Shown here: one piece after another, positions 18,433 through 26,278 of the stretch | How positions within the stretch are numbered: position 1 is the first letter of the stretch | How the letters are laid out: the number at the start of each line of letters is the position of its first letter | Source of the DNA: Comamonas sp. lk | Lineage (GTDB): Bacteria; Pseudomonadota; Gammaproteobacteria; Burkholderiales; Burkholderiaceae_C | Direction of reading: 5' to 3' | Length of the DNA stretch: 64,000 nucleotides | NCBI GenBank assembly: GCA_945925985.1 | Contig: CAMELV010000019.1 | Span: 1 to 64,000, forward strand | Translations under genes and position numbers: made by a program | Notes under the pieces: generated by a model | What the model saw: only the letters and a program-made list of their open reading frames with translations | What the model was told of the DNA's origin: nothing | Database searches by the model: none

Positions 18433-19455
18433 TTATTGTAGGGTTGCAAGCACTGGCGAATTGCCCCGCCGGCGCCACAGGACGCGCACTTCAAGACCCT
18501 CGCGTTGCACCAGTGTTTGCTCCACCACCACGTCTTGATCCACCTGCAGGCGCCCGAGGATTTCAAAGAATTGGGTGGCGACGCTGTGCTGGGCAGAGTC
18601 GAACCGAGCGGCCACATTGCCGCCCGCCTTGACAGCATCGTCCAGCGTGGCCAAATGGGTGGCCGTACGCGCTGCGACCAAGCGGTGCGCATCGGCCAGT
18701 TCAAAAGCGTCGATGCAGGCGTACACCACCTCTACCGGCGCGGTGTTCAGGTTGACTGGCGTTCGCACCGACAACACAGTGACAAAGGGTTGCAGCAGCA
18801 CCAAGCTACGCGCCGAAAGGCCCAGCCAGACCAACTGCGCCAGGTCCTGCGGCCAGAGCGGGGCATTCGCGGCAAAGGCCGGTGCATTGGCAGGCGCTGA
18901 CGAGGCGGCTGTGCCGGGGGCGCGAGCCACAGCATCGCCCTGCGCCGACTTCAGGTTGCTGACCAGGGCGGCCAATTCGCGGTCCGGTAGGCCAAGCAGC
19001 TCAAACAGGCGGCGAAACGCCAGCAGGGTGGGCGCGTGCACTTTACCGTCAAGCATCAGATTGCTCACGTTGAGCCGCGATTGCAGATCAATGATGCGGC
19101 CTGACAAAAACGCCTCTTGCGCGGCGTCGGCGGCCAGCGCATCGTTTCGGTCCGCTGCGAGAAAGGTGGACAAACGGGCCTGCTCCAGGGGTACGGCCCA
19201 GGGCTCGGCCAGGTGATCGGCACCGCCCTTACGGGCATCTTCGCGCAGAATCAGCCGGGCCCAGTCGAGCGCGCCGGTCAGCACCCAGGCCGACTGCACG
19301 CGGGTGCGCTGCGCCGCCTCGATCTCGATTCCGCGCCATTGCTGCCACAGCGCCGTGGCGGCCAGCGTCGCCACCAGCACCACCGTCAGCATGGCGGTCA
19401 GGATGGCGGCGCCCGCCTGCCGGGTTAATGCAGCCGCGCGACCGCCGCGCCTCAT
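18433..19455 (-). CDS. gspK: Minor pseudopilin GspK
   Basis: Largest minor pseudopilin, thought to cap the pseudopilus tip with GspI and GspJ. 340 residues. Prepilin leader ending in RQAGAAILTAMLTVVLVATL (cleavage after Gly; lacks Glu+5, as is usual for GspK), then the alpha domain inserted about residues 100-260 with RIIDLQSRLNVSNLM and VRTPVNLNTAPVEVVYA. ATG overlaps the gspJ stop. Confidence 0.93.
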   Translation of the reverse strand: MRRGGRAAALTRQAGAAILTAMLTVVLVATLAATALWQQWRGIEIEAAQRTRVQSAWVLTGALDWARLILREDARKGGADHLAEPWAVPLEQARLSTFLAADRNDALAADAAQEAFLSGRIIDLQSRLNVSNLMLDGKVHAPTLLAFRRLFELLGLPDRELAALVSNLKSAQGDAVARAPGTAASSAPANAPAFAANAPLWPQDLAQLVWLGLSARSLVLLQPFVTVLSVRTPVNLNTAPVEVVYACIDAFELADAHRLVAARTATHLATLDDAVKAGGNVAARFDSAQHSVATQFFEILGRLQVDQDVVVEQTLVQREGLEVRVLWRRRGNSPVLATLQ

Positions 19456-20150
19456 TTGCTGCCCCCAAAGTCGGCGCGCATCCAGTCTCGGGTCAGCGTC
19501 CCGCTGATGGCCTGCCCGGGGCTCAGCGAAAGCACCAAGCGCACGCCATCCGGCAGGGCCGGCACCGCGGCCGCACCCACAGCAGCCCCGGCGCTTGGGG
19601 CGACGGGGCTGCCGCCGGTGGCATTGCCTTCGCTCGACAAGGGGTTGGTCCAGGTGTCGGCACGGTAATAAAAGATCTGCCAGCGCGCCAGCGGCACAAT
19701 TTTTACCTCACGCTGGCGGTCTTCGTCGCTCGGGTTTTGGGCCCAGAGTGCCGCCTTTTGCCAGGCCTGCTGGAGCGCGCCGTGCGTACTGAGGGGCGGC
19801 GACTGCCAGCGCAGCCAGACACCGTCACTGGCGGCGCCACGCCGGGTCCAGGCCACCACGCGCAAGCCTTGGGCGGCGCCGCCCGGGTCGTGCCGCAGCA
19901 GCCTCAGTGCCCGCCCGTCCCAGTCCAAGCTACTGGTGTTGGGCTGAACCGCCAGGGCATCCAGGTCGGCGCCCCACTGCACCAGGCCGGCCTGCAGCGC
20001 CAGCACATCATCGGCTTGCTGGCGCATCTGGTTTTGCGCCCGCGTCATGCCGTCCAACCCGCGCCAGGCCAGCGCAGCCATCAGCGCCATGAGGCTGATA
20101 GCCACCATCAGCTCAATCAGGGTAAAGCCCGACGCCGACCTGCCGCGCAT
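19452..20150 (-). CDS. gspJ: Minor pseudopilin GspJ
   Basis: 232 residues with prepilin leader SASGFTLIELMVAISLMALM (Glu+5 present) and a C-terminal beta domain (LRLLRHDPGGAAQGLRVV...VWLRWQSPP). The segment about 185-210 is Pro/Ala/Gly-rich low complexity (NATGGSPVAPSAGAAVGAAA), which is an unusual insertion before the end. Overlaps gspI by one base and gspK by four. Confidence 0.92.
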   Translation of the reverse strand: MRGRSASGFTLIELMVAISLMALMAALAWRGLDGMTRAQNQMRQQADDVLALQAGLVQWGADLDALAVQPNTSSLDWDGRALRLLRHDPGGAAQGLRVVAWTRRGAASDGVWLRWQSPPLSTHGALQQAWQKAALWAQNPSDEDRQREVKIVPLARWQIFYYRADTWTNPLSSEGNATGGSPVAPSAGAAVGAAAVPALPDGVRLVLSLSPGQAISGTLTRDWMRADFGGSK

Positions 20151-20512
20151 CAGTTGCGCCCCACCACGGTGGACAGACTCACGACCGGGGTGTCGCCGTC
20201 CAGCACGCGGGCGTCGACCCGTCGGAAATTGCTGTTGGGGGTGGGCCGTACCACCAGTTTGACGCGGTAGGCATGCCCGGCCTGTTCACATTCGGTCTCG
20301 GTATCGCCGACATCGGGCATCTGTTTGCTCAGTCGGATCCTGACCAGCGCATTTTCAGCACACATCTGGCCCAGCAGCGCGTCGGTTTGCCGCTGTGCAT
20401 TGAGCGTCAATGCCGCGGTGGCCTGCATGCCAGCGGCCAGCGCAATGGCCACAATGCCGAGCGCTACCAGCACCTCAACCAAGGTGAAACCACGGCGGCG
20501 AACGGCCGTCAT
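20150..20512 (-). CDS. gspI: Minor pseudopilin GspI
   Basis: 120 residues from ATG 20512 (MTAVRRRGFTLVEVLVALGI), which overlaps the gspH stop by four bases; the frame is open further upstream but this start gives the normal short prepilin leader. Prepilin peptidase site RRG/FTLVE with Glu+5. C-terminal domain short, with YRVKLVVRPT, normal for GspI. Confidence 0.93.
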   Translation of the reverse strand: MTAVRRRGFTLVEVLVALGIVAIALAAGMQATAALTLNAQRQTDALLGQMCAENALVRIRLSKQMPDVGDTETECEQAGHAYRVKLVVRPTPNSNFRRVDARVLDGDTPVVSLSTVVGRN

Positions 20513-20964
20513 GGCGAGGTGGACTGCACCGCAAACGGGCGCAGGCCGTCCGTCGCAATGCGCACACTTTGGCCAGGACGGCTGCGCGACTGCAGCGTCA
20601 GGGTCTGCGCGCCAATGATGGGCTCCGGCCCGAGCGATAAGGTCGCCCCTGGCGCTGCACTGGTGTCGGGGTCTAGCCACTGGTTGGGGAGCTGCGCGGA
20701 ACCCAGACCGTCAAACCGAAAGCCCCTCTCCTCCAGGCGCCACTGCACCGGCGCCCCGCTCAGCTGCGACCGGGCCCGCGCCGCCTCGAGCAAGGCCACC
20801 AGCCGTTCGGCCTCACGTTCCAGCTGCACCTCTTTGCCGTCGCGCAGGGACAGGGTCACACCGGCCGAGGCCATGGCCACAATGGCCACCACGATCAGCA
20901 ACTCCAGAACGGTAAAGCCGGCGTTACGGCGCGGCCGAAGCTCAGGGCTGCCAGCTGCCGACAT
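20509..20964 (-). CDS. gspH: Minor pseudopilin GspH
   Basis: 151 residues from ATG 20964 (MSAAGSPELRPRRNAGFTVL); a GTG at 20985 in frame is an alternative. Prepilin cleavage after Gly in RRNAG/FTVLELLIVVAIVA with Glu+5, followed by the typical EREAERLVALLEAARARSQLSG helix and GFRFDG. Overlaps gspG by 23 bases. Confidence 0.9.
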   Translation of the reverse strand: MSAAGSPELRPRRNAGFTVLELLIVVAIVAMASAGVTLSLRDGKEVQLEREAERLVALLEAARARSQLSGAPVQWRLEERGFRFDGLGSAQLPNQWLDPDTSAAPGATLSLGPEPIIGAQTLTLQSRSRPGQSVRIATDGLRPFAVQSTSP

Positions 20965-21385
20965 CTGCGTTTTTGCCCTCGCCACCGGACTGGCCGTCGG
21001 CCCCGAAAGACATCACATCTATCTCGCCCTTGACGCCCGGGTTCATATAGACATAGGGCCGGCCCCAGGGGTCTTTGGGCAGCTGGTCCAGGTAAGGCCG
21101 CCAATTCAAAGGCACCGGGTCCACCGTGGGTTTGCCCATTAAGGCCTGCAGGCCCTGATCAGCGCTGGGGTAGCGCTGATTGTCGAGCTTGTACAGTTTG
21201 AGCGCCTGCATCAAGTTGCTGACGTCGGTTTTAGCAGCCGTGGCGCGGGCGTCATCGGCGCGGTCCAGCACATTGGGCACGATCAGCGCTGCCAATACAC
21301 CAATGATCAGCAACACCACCATCAGCTCAATCAGGGTGAAACCGCGCTGGATCAGGCGGCGCGGGATGACAGGTGTGGGTGACAT
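20942..21385 (-). CDS. gspG: Major pseudopilin GspG
   Basis: Main subunit of the T2SS pseudopilus. 147 residues from ATG 21385. Leader RRLIQRG/FTLIELMVVLLIIGVL, then DVSNLMQALKLYKLDNQRYPSADQGLQALM and the calcium-loop region KDPWGRPYVYMNPGVKGEIDVMSFGADGQSGGEG; GSW-type C terminus. First gene of the minus-strand gsp operon, divergent from gspC across 63 bp that must hold both promoters. Confidence 0.96.
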   Translation of the reverse strand: MSPTPVIPRRLIQRGFTLIELMVVLLIIGVLAALIVPNVLDRADDARATAAKTDVSNLMQALKLYKLDNQRYPSADQGLQALMGKPTVDPVPLNWRPYLDQLPKDPWGRPYVYMNPGVKGEIDVMSFGADGQSGGEGKNADVGSWQP

Positions 21386-21448
21386 AGCGGGGCTTCCTGG
21401 AAAAACAGACTCGTGCAGATAATACCGTGGGTCGCTGATAATCTTAGG

Positions 21449-21910
21449 ATGCAGATCCTTCCCTTTGCACACTGGTGGCTTCGAATTGCCACGTTTATGA
21501 CTGCGGCCCTGGCTGCCGGCAGCGCGGGCTATTGGGGTCTTAAGGTGACTTCAGCAGCGCTGGAGCCGAGCACCGCCAAGCTGGTCATGGCAAGCCCATC
21601 GGCTCCCTCGCCAACCTTGATTGCCCGGGTCCTGGGCGGGGGTCAACTCAGTCCGGCCGCGCCTGGCGCAGTGGTGGTGGACTCTGGGGCTAGCCGCTTC
21701 AAGATCAGTGGCGTGGTGGCTGGAAAAAACGACCAGGGCTACGCCCTGATTGCGGTCGATGGGAAGCCGGCACGGCCATTCATAGTCGGCAGCCAGGTCA
21801 GCGACACCCTGCTGCTGCAATCGGTGAGCAAAGCCGGCGCGGCGCTGTCCGCCAGCCTGGATGGGCCGATCGCGATCCGGCTGGATTTGCCTAAATTCGA
21901 ACCACTTTAA
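21449..21910 (+). CDS. gspC: Type II secretion protein C (GspC), short form
   Basis: Inner-membrane T2SS component that links the platform to the secretin through its homology region. 153 residues from ATG 21449: TM about 10-30 (LRIATFMTAALAAGSAGYW) and an HR domain (SRFKISGVVAGKNDQGYALIAVDGKPARPFIVG). It stops shortly after the HR region, so the PDZ or coiled-coil module of longer GspC proteins is missing. Divergent from the rest of the gsp operon, and convergent with rpe across 28 bp. Confidence 0.88.
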   Translation: MQILPFAHWWLRIATFMTAALAAGSAGYWGLKVTSAALEPSTAKLVMASPSAPSPTLIARVLGGGQLSPAAPGAVVVDSGASRFKISGVVAGKNDQGYALIAVDGKPARPFIVGSQVSDTLLLQSVSKAGAALSASLDGPIAIRLDLPKFEPL

Positions 21911-21938
21911 CGACGCGCTGCCATCGGCTGAGCGCCGT

Positions 21939-22616
21939 TCAGCCTTGCAGCGCTTGGCGCATGGCGTCGATCACGCCTTTGTAATCGGGCTTGCCAAAGA
22001 TGGCGCTGCCGGCAACAAAGGTGTCGGCACCCGCGTCGGCCACGCGCCGGATGTTGTCCACCTTGATGCCGCCATCGACTTCCAGCCGGATATCCTTGCC
22101 GCTGGCGCTGATGCGCCGGCGCGCATCCTCAATTTTGCGCAAAGCCGAGTCAATGAAGCTCTGGCCGCCAAAACCAGGGTTGACGCTCATGATGAGAATC
22201 AGGTCAATGTCGTCGATCACCCAGTCCAGCACATCCAGCGGCTGGGCCGGATTGAACACCAGCCCGGCCTGGCAGCCTTTGGCCTTGATGGCTTGGACGC
22301 TGCGGTGTACGTGGCCCGAGGCGTCGGGGTGAAAGCTGATCAGGTCGGCCCCGGCGTCGGCAAAAGCCGCCGCCAGAGCGTCCACCGGTTGCACCATCAG
22401 GTGCACGTCAATCGGCACGGCCACCCCGGCTGCCGTTTTGGCGTGAGGCTTGAGCGCGCTGCAGATCATCGGCCCGAAGGTGAGGTTAGGCACGTAGTGG
22501 TTGTCCATCACGTCAAAATGGATCCAGTCGCTGCCAGCCGCAATCACGTCCTGCACCTCCTGACCCAGGCGCGAAAAATCGGCGGACAAAATGGAGGGGG
22601 CAATTCGATAAGTCAT
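21939..22616 (-). CDS. rpe: Ribulose-phosphate 3-epimerase
   Basis: Interconverts ribulose-5-phosphate and xylulose-5-phosphate in the pentose-phosphate and Calvin pathways. 225-residue TIM barrel: [36 protein letters not shown] (metal ligands), [24 protein letters not shown] and EVDGGIK. ATG 22616. In this lineage rpe is often followed by gph and trpE; here the gsp locus and a chemoreceptor lie between. Confidence 0.96.
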   Translation of the reverse strand: MTYRIAPSILSADFSRLGQEVQDVIAAGSDWIHFDVMDNHYVPNLTFGPMICSALKPHAKTAAGVAVPIDVHLMVQPVDALAAAFADAGADLISFHPDASGHVHRSVQAIKAKGCQAGLVFNPAQPLDVLDWVIDDIDLILIMSVNPGFGGQSFIDSALRKIEDARRRISASGKDIRLEVDGGIKVDNIRRVADAGADTFVAGSAIFGKPDYKGVIDAMRQALQG

Positions 22617-22678
22617 GGTGTGCTACTCAAAAATGACCGTGTGGACGGAATCGGCATTTTCGCAGGTAGCATTGCGCC

Positions 22679-23071
22679 ATGTCGAAGTATCAATTCCGGG
22701 TTGAAGTCTCCCCCCGTTACCTCGCCGAGCAATCGGCGCCGGAGCAGGGGCTTTACATGTTTTCCTACACCGTGAGCATTGCCAATGTGGGCGCCGTGCC
22801 GGCGCAACTCATTTCGCGCACGTGGAACGTCAACGATGCCAACGGCCACACCGAGCGCGTCAAAGGCCTGGGCGTGGTGGGGCAACAGCCGCTGCTCAAA
22901 CCCGGCGAGGTGTTTGAGTACACCAGCGGCACCCGCTTGCGTACGCCCACTGGCACCATGCACGGCAGTTTTTTTTGCGTGGCCGAAGATGGCGAAAAAT
23001 TTGACACCGACATCCCCATGTTCGTGCTGGACGCCCTGAGCTCCAGCGGCGGGCAGAGAACCTTGCACTGA
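22679..23071 (+). CDS. apaG: ApaG family protein
   Basis: 130-residue all-beta protein of the ApaG/DUF525 family (Ig-like fold; cellular role not settled, linked to diadenosine tetraphosphate in some studies). Family features visible: VEVSPRYLAEQSAPEQGLYMFSY, YTVSIANVGAVPAQLISRTW, VGQQPLLKPGEVFEYTSG and MHGSFFCVAEDGEKFD. ATG at 22679, divergent from rpe with a 62-bp shared promoter region. Confidence 0.95.
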   Translation: MSKYQFRVEVSPRYLAEQSAPEQGLYMFSYTVSIANVGAVPAQLISRTWNVNDANGHTERVKGLGVVGQQPLLKPGEVFEYTSGTRLRTPTGTMHGSFFCVAEDGEKFDTDIPMFVLDALSSSGGQRTLH

Positions 23072-23115
23072 AACCGGCCAGGCAGCGCTGTGGTCGCTGA
23101 GGCGTCCTATCCACC

Positions 23116-24123
23116 ATGAGCCAGCTCGGTGAGTTTGACCTGATTGCGCGTTACTTTAAGCACCCCGCGCGCCGTGCCGTTTTGGGTGTGGGCGATGACT
23201 GTGCGCTCTTGCAACCGCGCCCCGGCACCCAGCTCGCTATTTCCTGCGACATGCTGGTCGAGGGCCGCCATTTCCTGCCGACTGTTGACCCTTTTTGTCT
23301 GGGGCACAAGGCGCTGGCCGTCAACTTGAGCGACCTGGCCGCCTGTGGCGCTACGCCACTGGCGTTTACGTTGGCGCTGGCCCTGCCGCAAGTGGATGAA
23401 GCCTGGCTCGGGCCCTTTGCACAAGGGCTGCTGGCGCTGGCCGATGCCCATGGCTGCGAGCTGGTCGGCGGTGATACCACCCGCGGCCCGCTCAACATCT
23501 GCATCACCGTGTTTGGCGAAGTGCCTGTGCTCAATGGCCGCTCGCAGGCCCTGCTGCGCTCGGGTGCCCGGCCCGGCGATGACCTCTATGTCAGCGGCAC
23601 GCTCGGTGATGCGGCATTGGCACTCGACGTGCTGTTCGGCCGGCTCAGCGTCCCTGCCGCCGTACTGGACGCGGCGCGGCTGCGGCTTGAGAAGCCAAGT
23701 CCAAGGGTGGCATTGGGCCAGGCCCTGCGTGGCATCGCCAGCGCGGCCATCGATGTCAGCGACGGACTGCTCGGCGACCTTGGCCACATCCTCCAGCAGT
23801 CTGGCGTTGGCGCCACGGTGGAGGCGAATATTGCCACATCTTTAATAGCATCAAAGTCATACCTGGCAAGCTCTGGAGGCCAATTTGAACCTCAACCTGC
23901 GCCGGCCGACTGGCACCGCTGGGCCTTGGCCGGTGGCGACGACTACGAGCTGCTGTTCAGCGCGCCGCCATCGGCACGCGCCGAAGTAGCGGCAGCCGCG
24001 CAGGCCAGCCAGACCCCGGTCACCCGCATTGGCCAGATCGAAGCCTTGCCAGGCTTGCGCCTGCTGGATGGGCAAGGGGAGCTGCTGAGCCACCGCTACC
24101 CTTCCTTTGACCACTTTCGCTAG
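23116..24123 (+). CDS. thiL: Thiamine-monophosphate kinase
   Basis: Phosphorylates ThMP to thiamine pyrophosphate. 335 residues of the AIR-synthase/PurM fold: GEFDLIARYF, GVGDDCALL, DMLVEGRHFL, NLSDLAACGATP, GGDTTRGPLNI, AIDVSDGLLGDL and GGDDYELLFSAP. Between the DVSDGLLGDL segment and GGDDYELL, residues about 242-259 (SLIASKSYLASSGGQFEP) come from a copy of the dispersed repeat at 23841-23889, a loop insertion. The usual partner pgpA lies downstream, beyond an RsmH-like gene. Confidence 0.95.
   Translation: MSQLGEFDLIARYFKHPARRAVLGVGDDCALLQPRPGTQLAISCDMLVEGRHFLPTVDPFCLGHKALAVNLSDLAACGATPLAFTLALALPQVDEAWLGPFAQGLLALADAHGCELVGGDTTRGPLNICITVFGEVPVLNGRSQALLRSGARPGDDLYVSGTLGDAALALDVLFGRLSVPAAVLDAARLRLEKPSPRVALGQALRGIASAAIDVSDGLLGDLGHILQQSGVGATVEANIATSLIASKSYLASSGGQFEPQPAPADWHRWALAGGDDYELLFSAPPSARAEVAAAAQASQTPVTRIGQIEALPGLRLLDGQGELLSHRYPSFDHFR
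23841..23889 (+). repeat. Dispersed repeat copy B, inside thiL
   Basis: Plus strand TTTAATAGCATCAAAGTCAT, then a tail CTCTGGAGGCCAATTTGAA. The tail is nearly identical to copy A (AGGCCTAGAGGCCAATTTGA). Translated in frame by thiL. Confidence 0.65.
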
Positions 24124-24177
24124 GCCAGCATCAGGCCCGAGCGTCGGCGTCGGCAGCGGGTGCCGCACAATCCGGGC

Positions 24178-25239
24178 ATGACCGACGAAGCCCTACCCCA
24201 CCAGCGCCGTGTGCGCTACGCCGGCACCCACCCCCGCAGCTTTTCAGAAAAGTACAAGGAACTCGACCCGCTCAGCCACGCCGACGCCATCGACAAGGTC
24301 ATGGCTCGCGGCCAGACGCCGGCGGGCATGCACCGGCCGATTTGTGTGGCTGAGATCCTGGCGGTGTTGGCGCCACAGCCAGGCGAAGTTGGGCTGGACG
24401 CCACACTGGGCTATGGCGGCCATGCACGCGAGCTGCTGGCGCGCTTGAGCCCCGGTGGGCGGCTGTTCGGGGTTGATGTCGACCCGACCGAGTTTGCCCG
24501 CACAGAAGCGCGCCTGAGGGGCTTGGGGTTCGACGCCACGGCGCTGATCTTGCACCGCATCAATTTTGACGGCGTAGCGGCCTTGTTGCCCGCCGCCGGT
24601 GGCGGCTTTGACGTGATCCTGGCCGACCTCGGCGTGTCGTCCATGCAGATCGACAACCCCGCGCGCGGGTTCAGCTTCAAGACCGAAGGCCCGCTGGATT
24701 TGCGGCTGAACCAAGTGAGTGGCCAGTCCGCCTCGGAGCTGCTGCAGTCGGTGACCCGCCAGGCCCTGCGCGAGTTGCTGACTGACAACGCCGACGAGCC
24801 CTTTGCCCAGCCGCTTGCAGCCGCGCTGCAGGGCCAATACCTGCAAACCACCACCGAACTGGCCGAGCTGGTGCGGCAAACGCTGGCTACAGCGCTGCCC
24901 GCGCGCATGCCAGCGGCCGAACGTAAGATCGAGACCACCAAGTCGCTGCAACGCACCTTTCAGGCACTGCGCATTGCCGTCAACGACGAATTTGGCGTGC
25001 TGGACCGCTTTCTGGCGCTGCTGCCCAGCTGCCTGAAGCCCGGTGGACGGGTGGCGATCCTGAGCTTTCACTCGGGTGAAGACCGGCGGGTAAAGAAGGC
25101 GTTTCAGGCCGGTGAGCGCAGCGGCATCTATGCCCGGGTGGCGCCCGACGCGCTGCGGCCCTCGGCCCAGGAGCGGCGCGACAACCCGCGCTCGGCCTCG
25201 ACCAAGCTGCGCTGGGCGGTTGCCGCCGATCCAAGATAA
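24178..25239 (+). CDS. RsmH-like 16S rRNA (cytosine-N4) methyltransferase, extra-dcw paralog
   Basis: SAM-dependent methyltransferase of the RsmH/MraW family. Family motifs: LDATLGYGGHARELLARL (motif I), FGVDVDPTEF, DVILADLGVSSMQIDNPARGFSF, GPLDLRLN, ETTKSLQRTFQALRIAVNDE and RVAILSFHSGEDRRVKKAF. 353 residues from ATG 24178. It has an N-terminal extension of about 50 residues (RRVRYAGTHPRSFSEKYKEL...) before HRPICVAEIL, absent from canonical RsmH. It lies in the thiL-pgpA-pncC row, not in a division/cell-wall cluster, so it may be a second copy with another rRNA target. Confidence 0.85.
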   Translation: MTDEALPHQRRVRYAGTHPRSFSEKYKELDPLSHADAIDKVMARGQTPAGMHRPICVAEILAVLAPQPGEVGLDATLGYGGHARELLARLSPGGRLFGVDVDPTEFARTEARLRGLGFDATALILHRINFDGVAALLPAAGGGFDVILADLGVSSMQIDNPARGFSFKTEGPLDLRLNQVSGQSASELLQSVTRQALRELLTDNADEPFAQPLAAALQGQYLQTTTELAELVRQTLATALPARMPAAERKIETTKSLQRTFQALRIAVNDEFGVLDRFLALLPSCLKPGGRVAILSFHSGEDRRVKKAFQAGERSGIYARVAPDALRPSAQERRDNPRSASTKLRWAVAADPR

Positions 25240-25246
25240 TGCCGGC

Positions 25247-25765
25247 ATGAGGACACTCGGCCCCCGCTTCCTGTTTGCCCACCCAGCCCACCTGCTGGCG
25301 CTGGGTTTTGGCTCGGGCCTGAGCCCGGTGGCACCCGGCACGGCCGGCACGCTGTGGGCCTGGTTGGCCTTTGTGGCGCTACAACCCTGGATGACCGACA
25401 GCCGCTGGGCCCTGCTGCTGATCGCCACCCTGGTACTGGGCACCTGGGCCAGCACCGTGACCGCCCGCCATATGCAGGTGCTGGACCCCAGCGCCATCGT
25501 GATCGACGAGATCGTGGCCTTTTGGTTGGTGCTGTGGTTGGTCACGCCGACCAGCCTGCTGGGGCAGGCGGTGGCCTTTGCCCTGTTCCGCTACTTTGAC
25601 GCAGCCAAGCCCGGGCCTGTGGGCTGGGCCGACGCGCTGTGCCACCGGCTCGACGCCGTGCGTGACCGCCACGCGTGGCGCAAGGCCGGGCTGGGCATCA
25701 TGTTTGACGACCTGGTGGCGGCCGGTTGCACCCTGCTGGTGATCGCACTCTGGCGTGCCTGGTAA
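25247..25765 (+). CDS. pgpA: Phosphatidylglycerophosphatase A
   Basis: Dephosphorylates phosphatidylglycerophosphate to phosphatidylglycerol in the inner membrane. 172 residues from ATG 25247; the open frame runs upstream into the preceding gene but the family N terminus (FGSGLSPVAPGTAGTLWAW) fixes this start. Also VIDEIVAFWLVLWL, ALFRYFDAAKPGPVGWAD and GIMFDDLVAA, with four hydrophobic segments. Confidence 0.93.
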   Translation: MRTLGPRFLFAHPAHLLALGFGSGLSPVAPGTAGTLWAWLAFVALQPWMTDSRWALLLIATLVLGTWASTVTARHMQVLDPSAIVIDEIVAFWLVLWLVTPTSLLGQAVAFALFRYFDAAKPGPVGWADALCHRLDAVRDRHAWRKAGLGIMFDDLVAAGCTLLVIALWRAW

Positions 25766-25770
25766 CAGTT

Positions 25771-26271
25771 ATGCTATTGAATAAAGAGCAAACTATTGAG
25801 CATTCATGCGGGCTAGTGGCCGTTTTGATGCTCAAGAAGCAGCTGCAACTGGTCACTGCCGAGAGCTGCACCGGCGGCCTGATCGCCGCCGCCTGCACCG
25901 ACCTGGCCGGCTCAAGTGCCTGGTTTGAGCGCGGTTTTGTCACCTACTCCAATGCCGCCAAGACCGAGCTGCTGGACGTGCCTGAACGGGTGCTGCGCCG
26001 GGCCGGTGCAGTCTGCGGCCCTGTGGCACAGGCCATGGCCGAGGGCGCGCTGGCCCACTCCCACGCCCAGGTGGCGGTGGCCGTGACCGGGGTTGCCGGC
26101 CCCAGTGGCGGGAGCCCGGCCAAGCCGGTGGGCACCGTCTGGTTCGGCTTCGCACTGCCCGGCCAGGTGCTCACTGAAAAATGCCACTTTGACGGTGACC
26201 GCGCTGCGGTGCGACAGGCCACGGTGCGCCATGCGCTGACGCGCCTGGTTGAGCTGCTGCAAACGGCCTGA
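25771..26271 (+). CDS. pncC: Nicotinamide-nucleotide amidohydrolase (CinA C-terminal family)
   Basis: Deamidates NMN to nicotinate mononucleotide in NAD recycling. 166 residues from ATG 25771. The CinA_C domain is complete from QLQLVTAESCTGGLIAAACTDLAGSS (Ser nucleophile region) through GSSAWFERGFVTYSN, VAVAVTGVAGPSGGSPAKPVGTVWFG and RQATVRHALTRL. The first 19 residues are encoded by a dispersed repeat and resemble no other family member, so an alternative start is ATG 25828 (MLKKQLQLV). Last gene of the thiL-pgpA row. Confidence 0.92.
   Translation: MLLNKEQTIEHSCGLVAVLMLKKQLQLVTAESCTGGLIAAACTDLAGSSAWFERGFVTYSNAAKTELLDVPERVLRRAGAVCGPVAQAMAEGALAHSHAQVAVAVTGVAGPSGGSPAKPVGTVWFGFALPGQVLTEKCHFDGDRAAVRQATVRHALTRLVELLQTA
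25772..25830 (+). repeat. Dispersed repeat copy C, start of pncC
   Basis: Head TGCTATTGAATAAAGAGCAA and tail GCGGGCTAGTGGCCGTTTTG match the repeat family. It spans the first roughly 20 codons of the pncC frame and provides its ATG. Confidence 0.6.
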
Positions 26272-26278
26272 GCTGGCT

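Noticed and set aside
24244-25545. 433-codon open frame antisense to the RsmH-like gene and pgpA
   Set aside because: Spans two real plus-strand genes; low-complexity composition.
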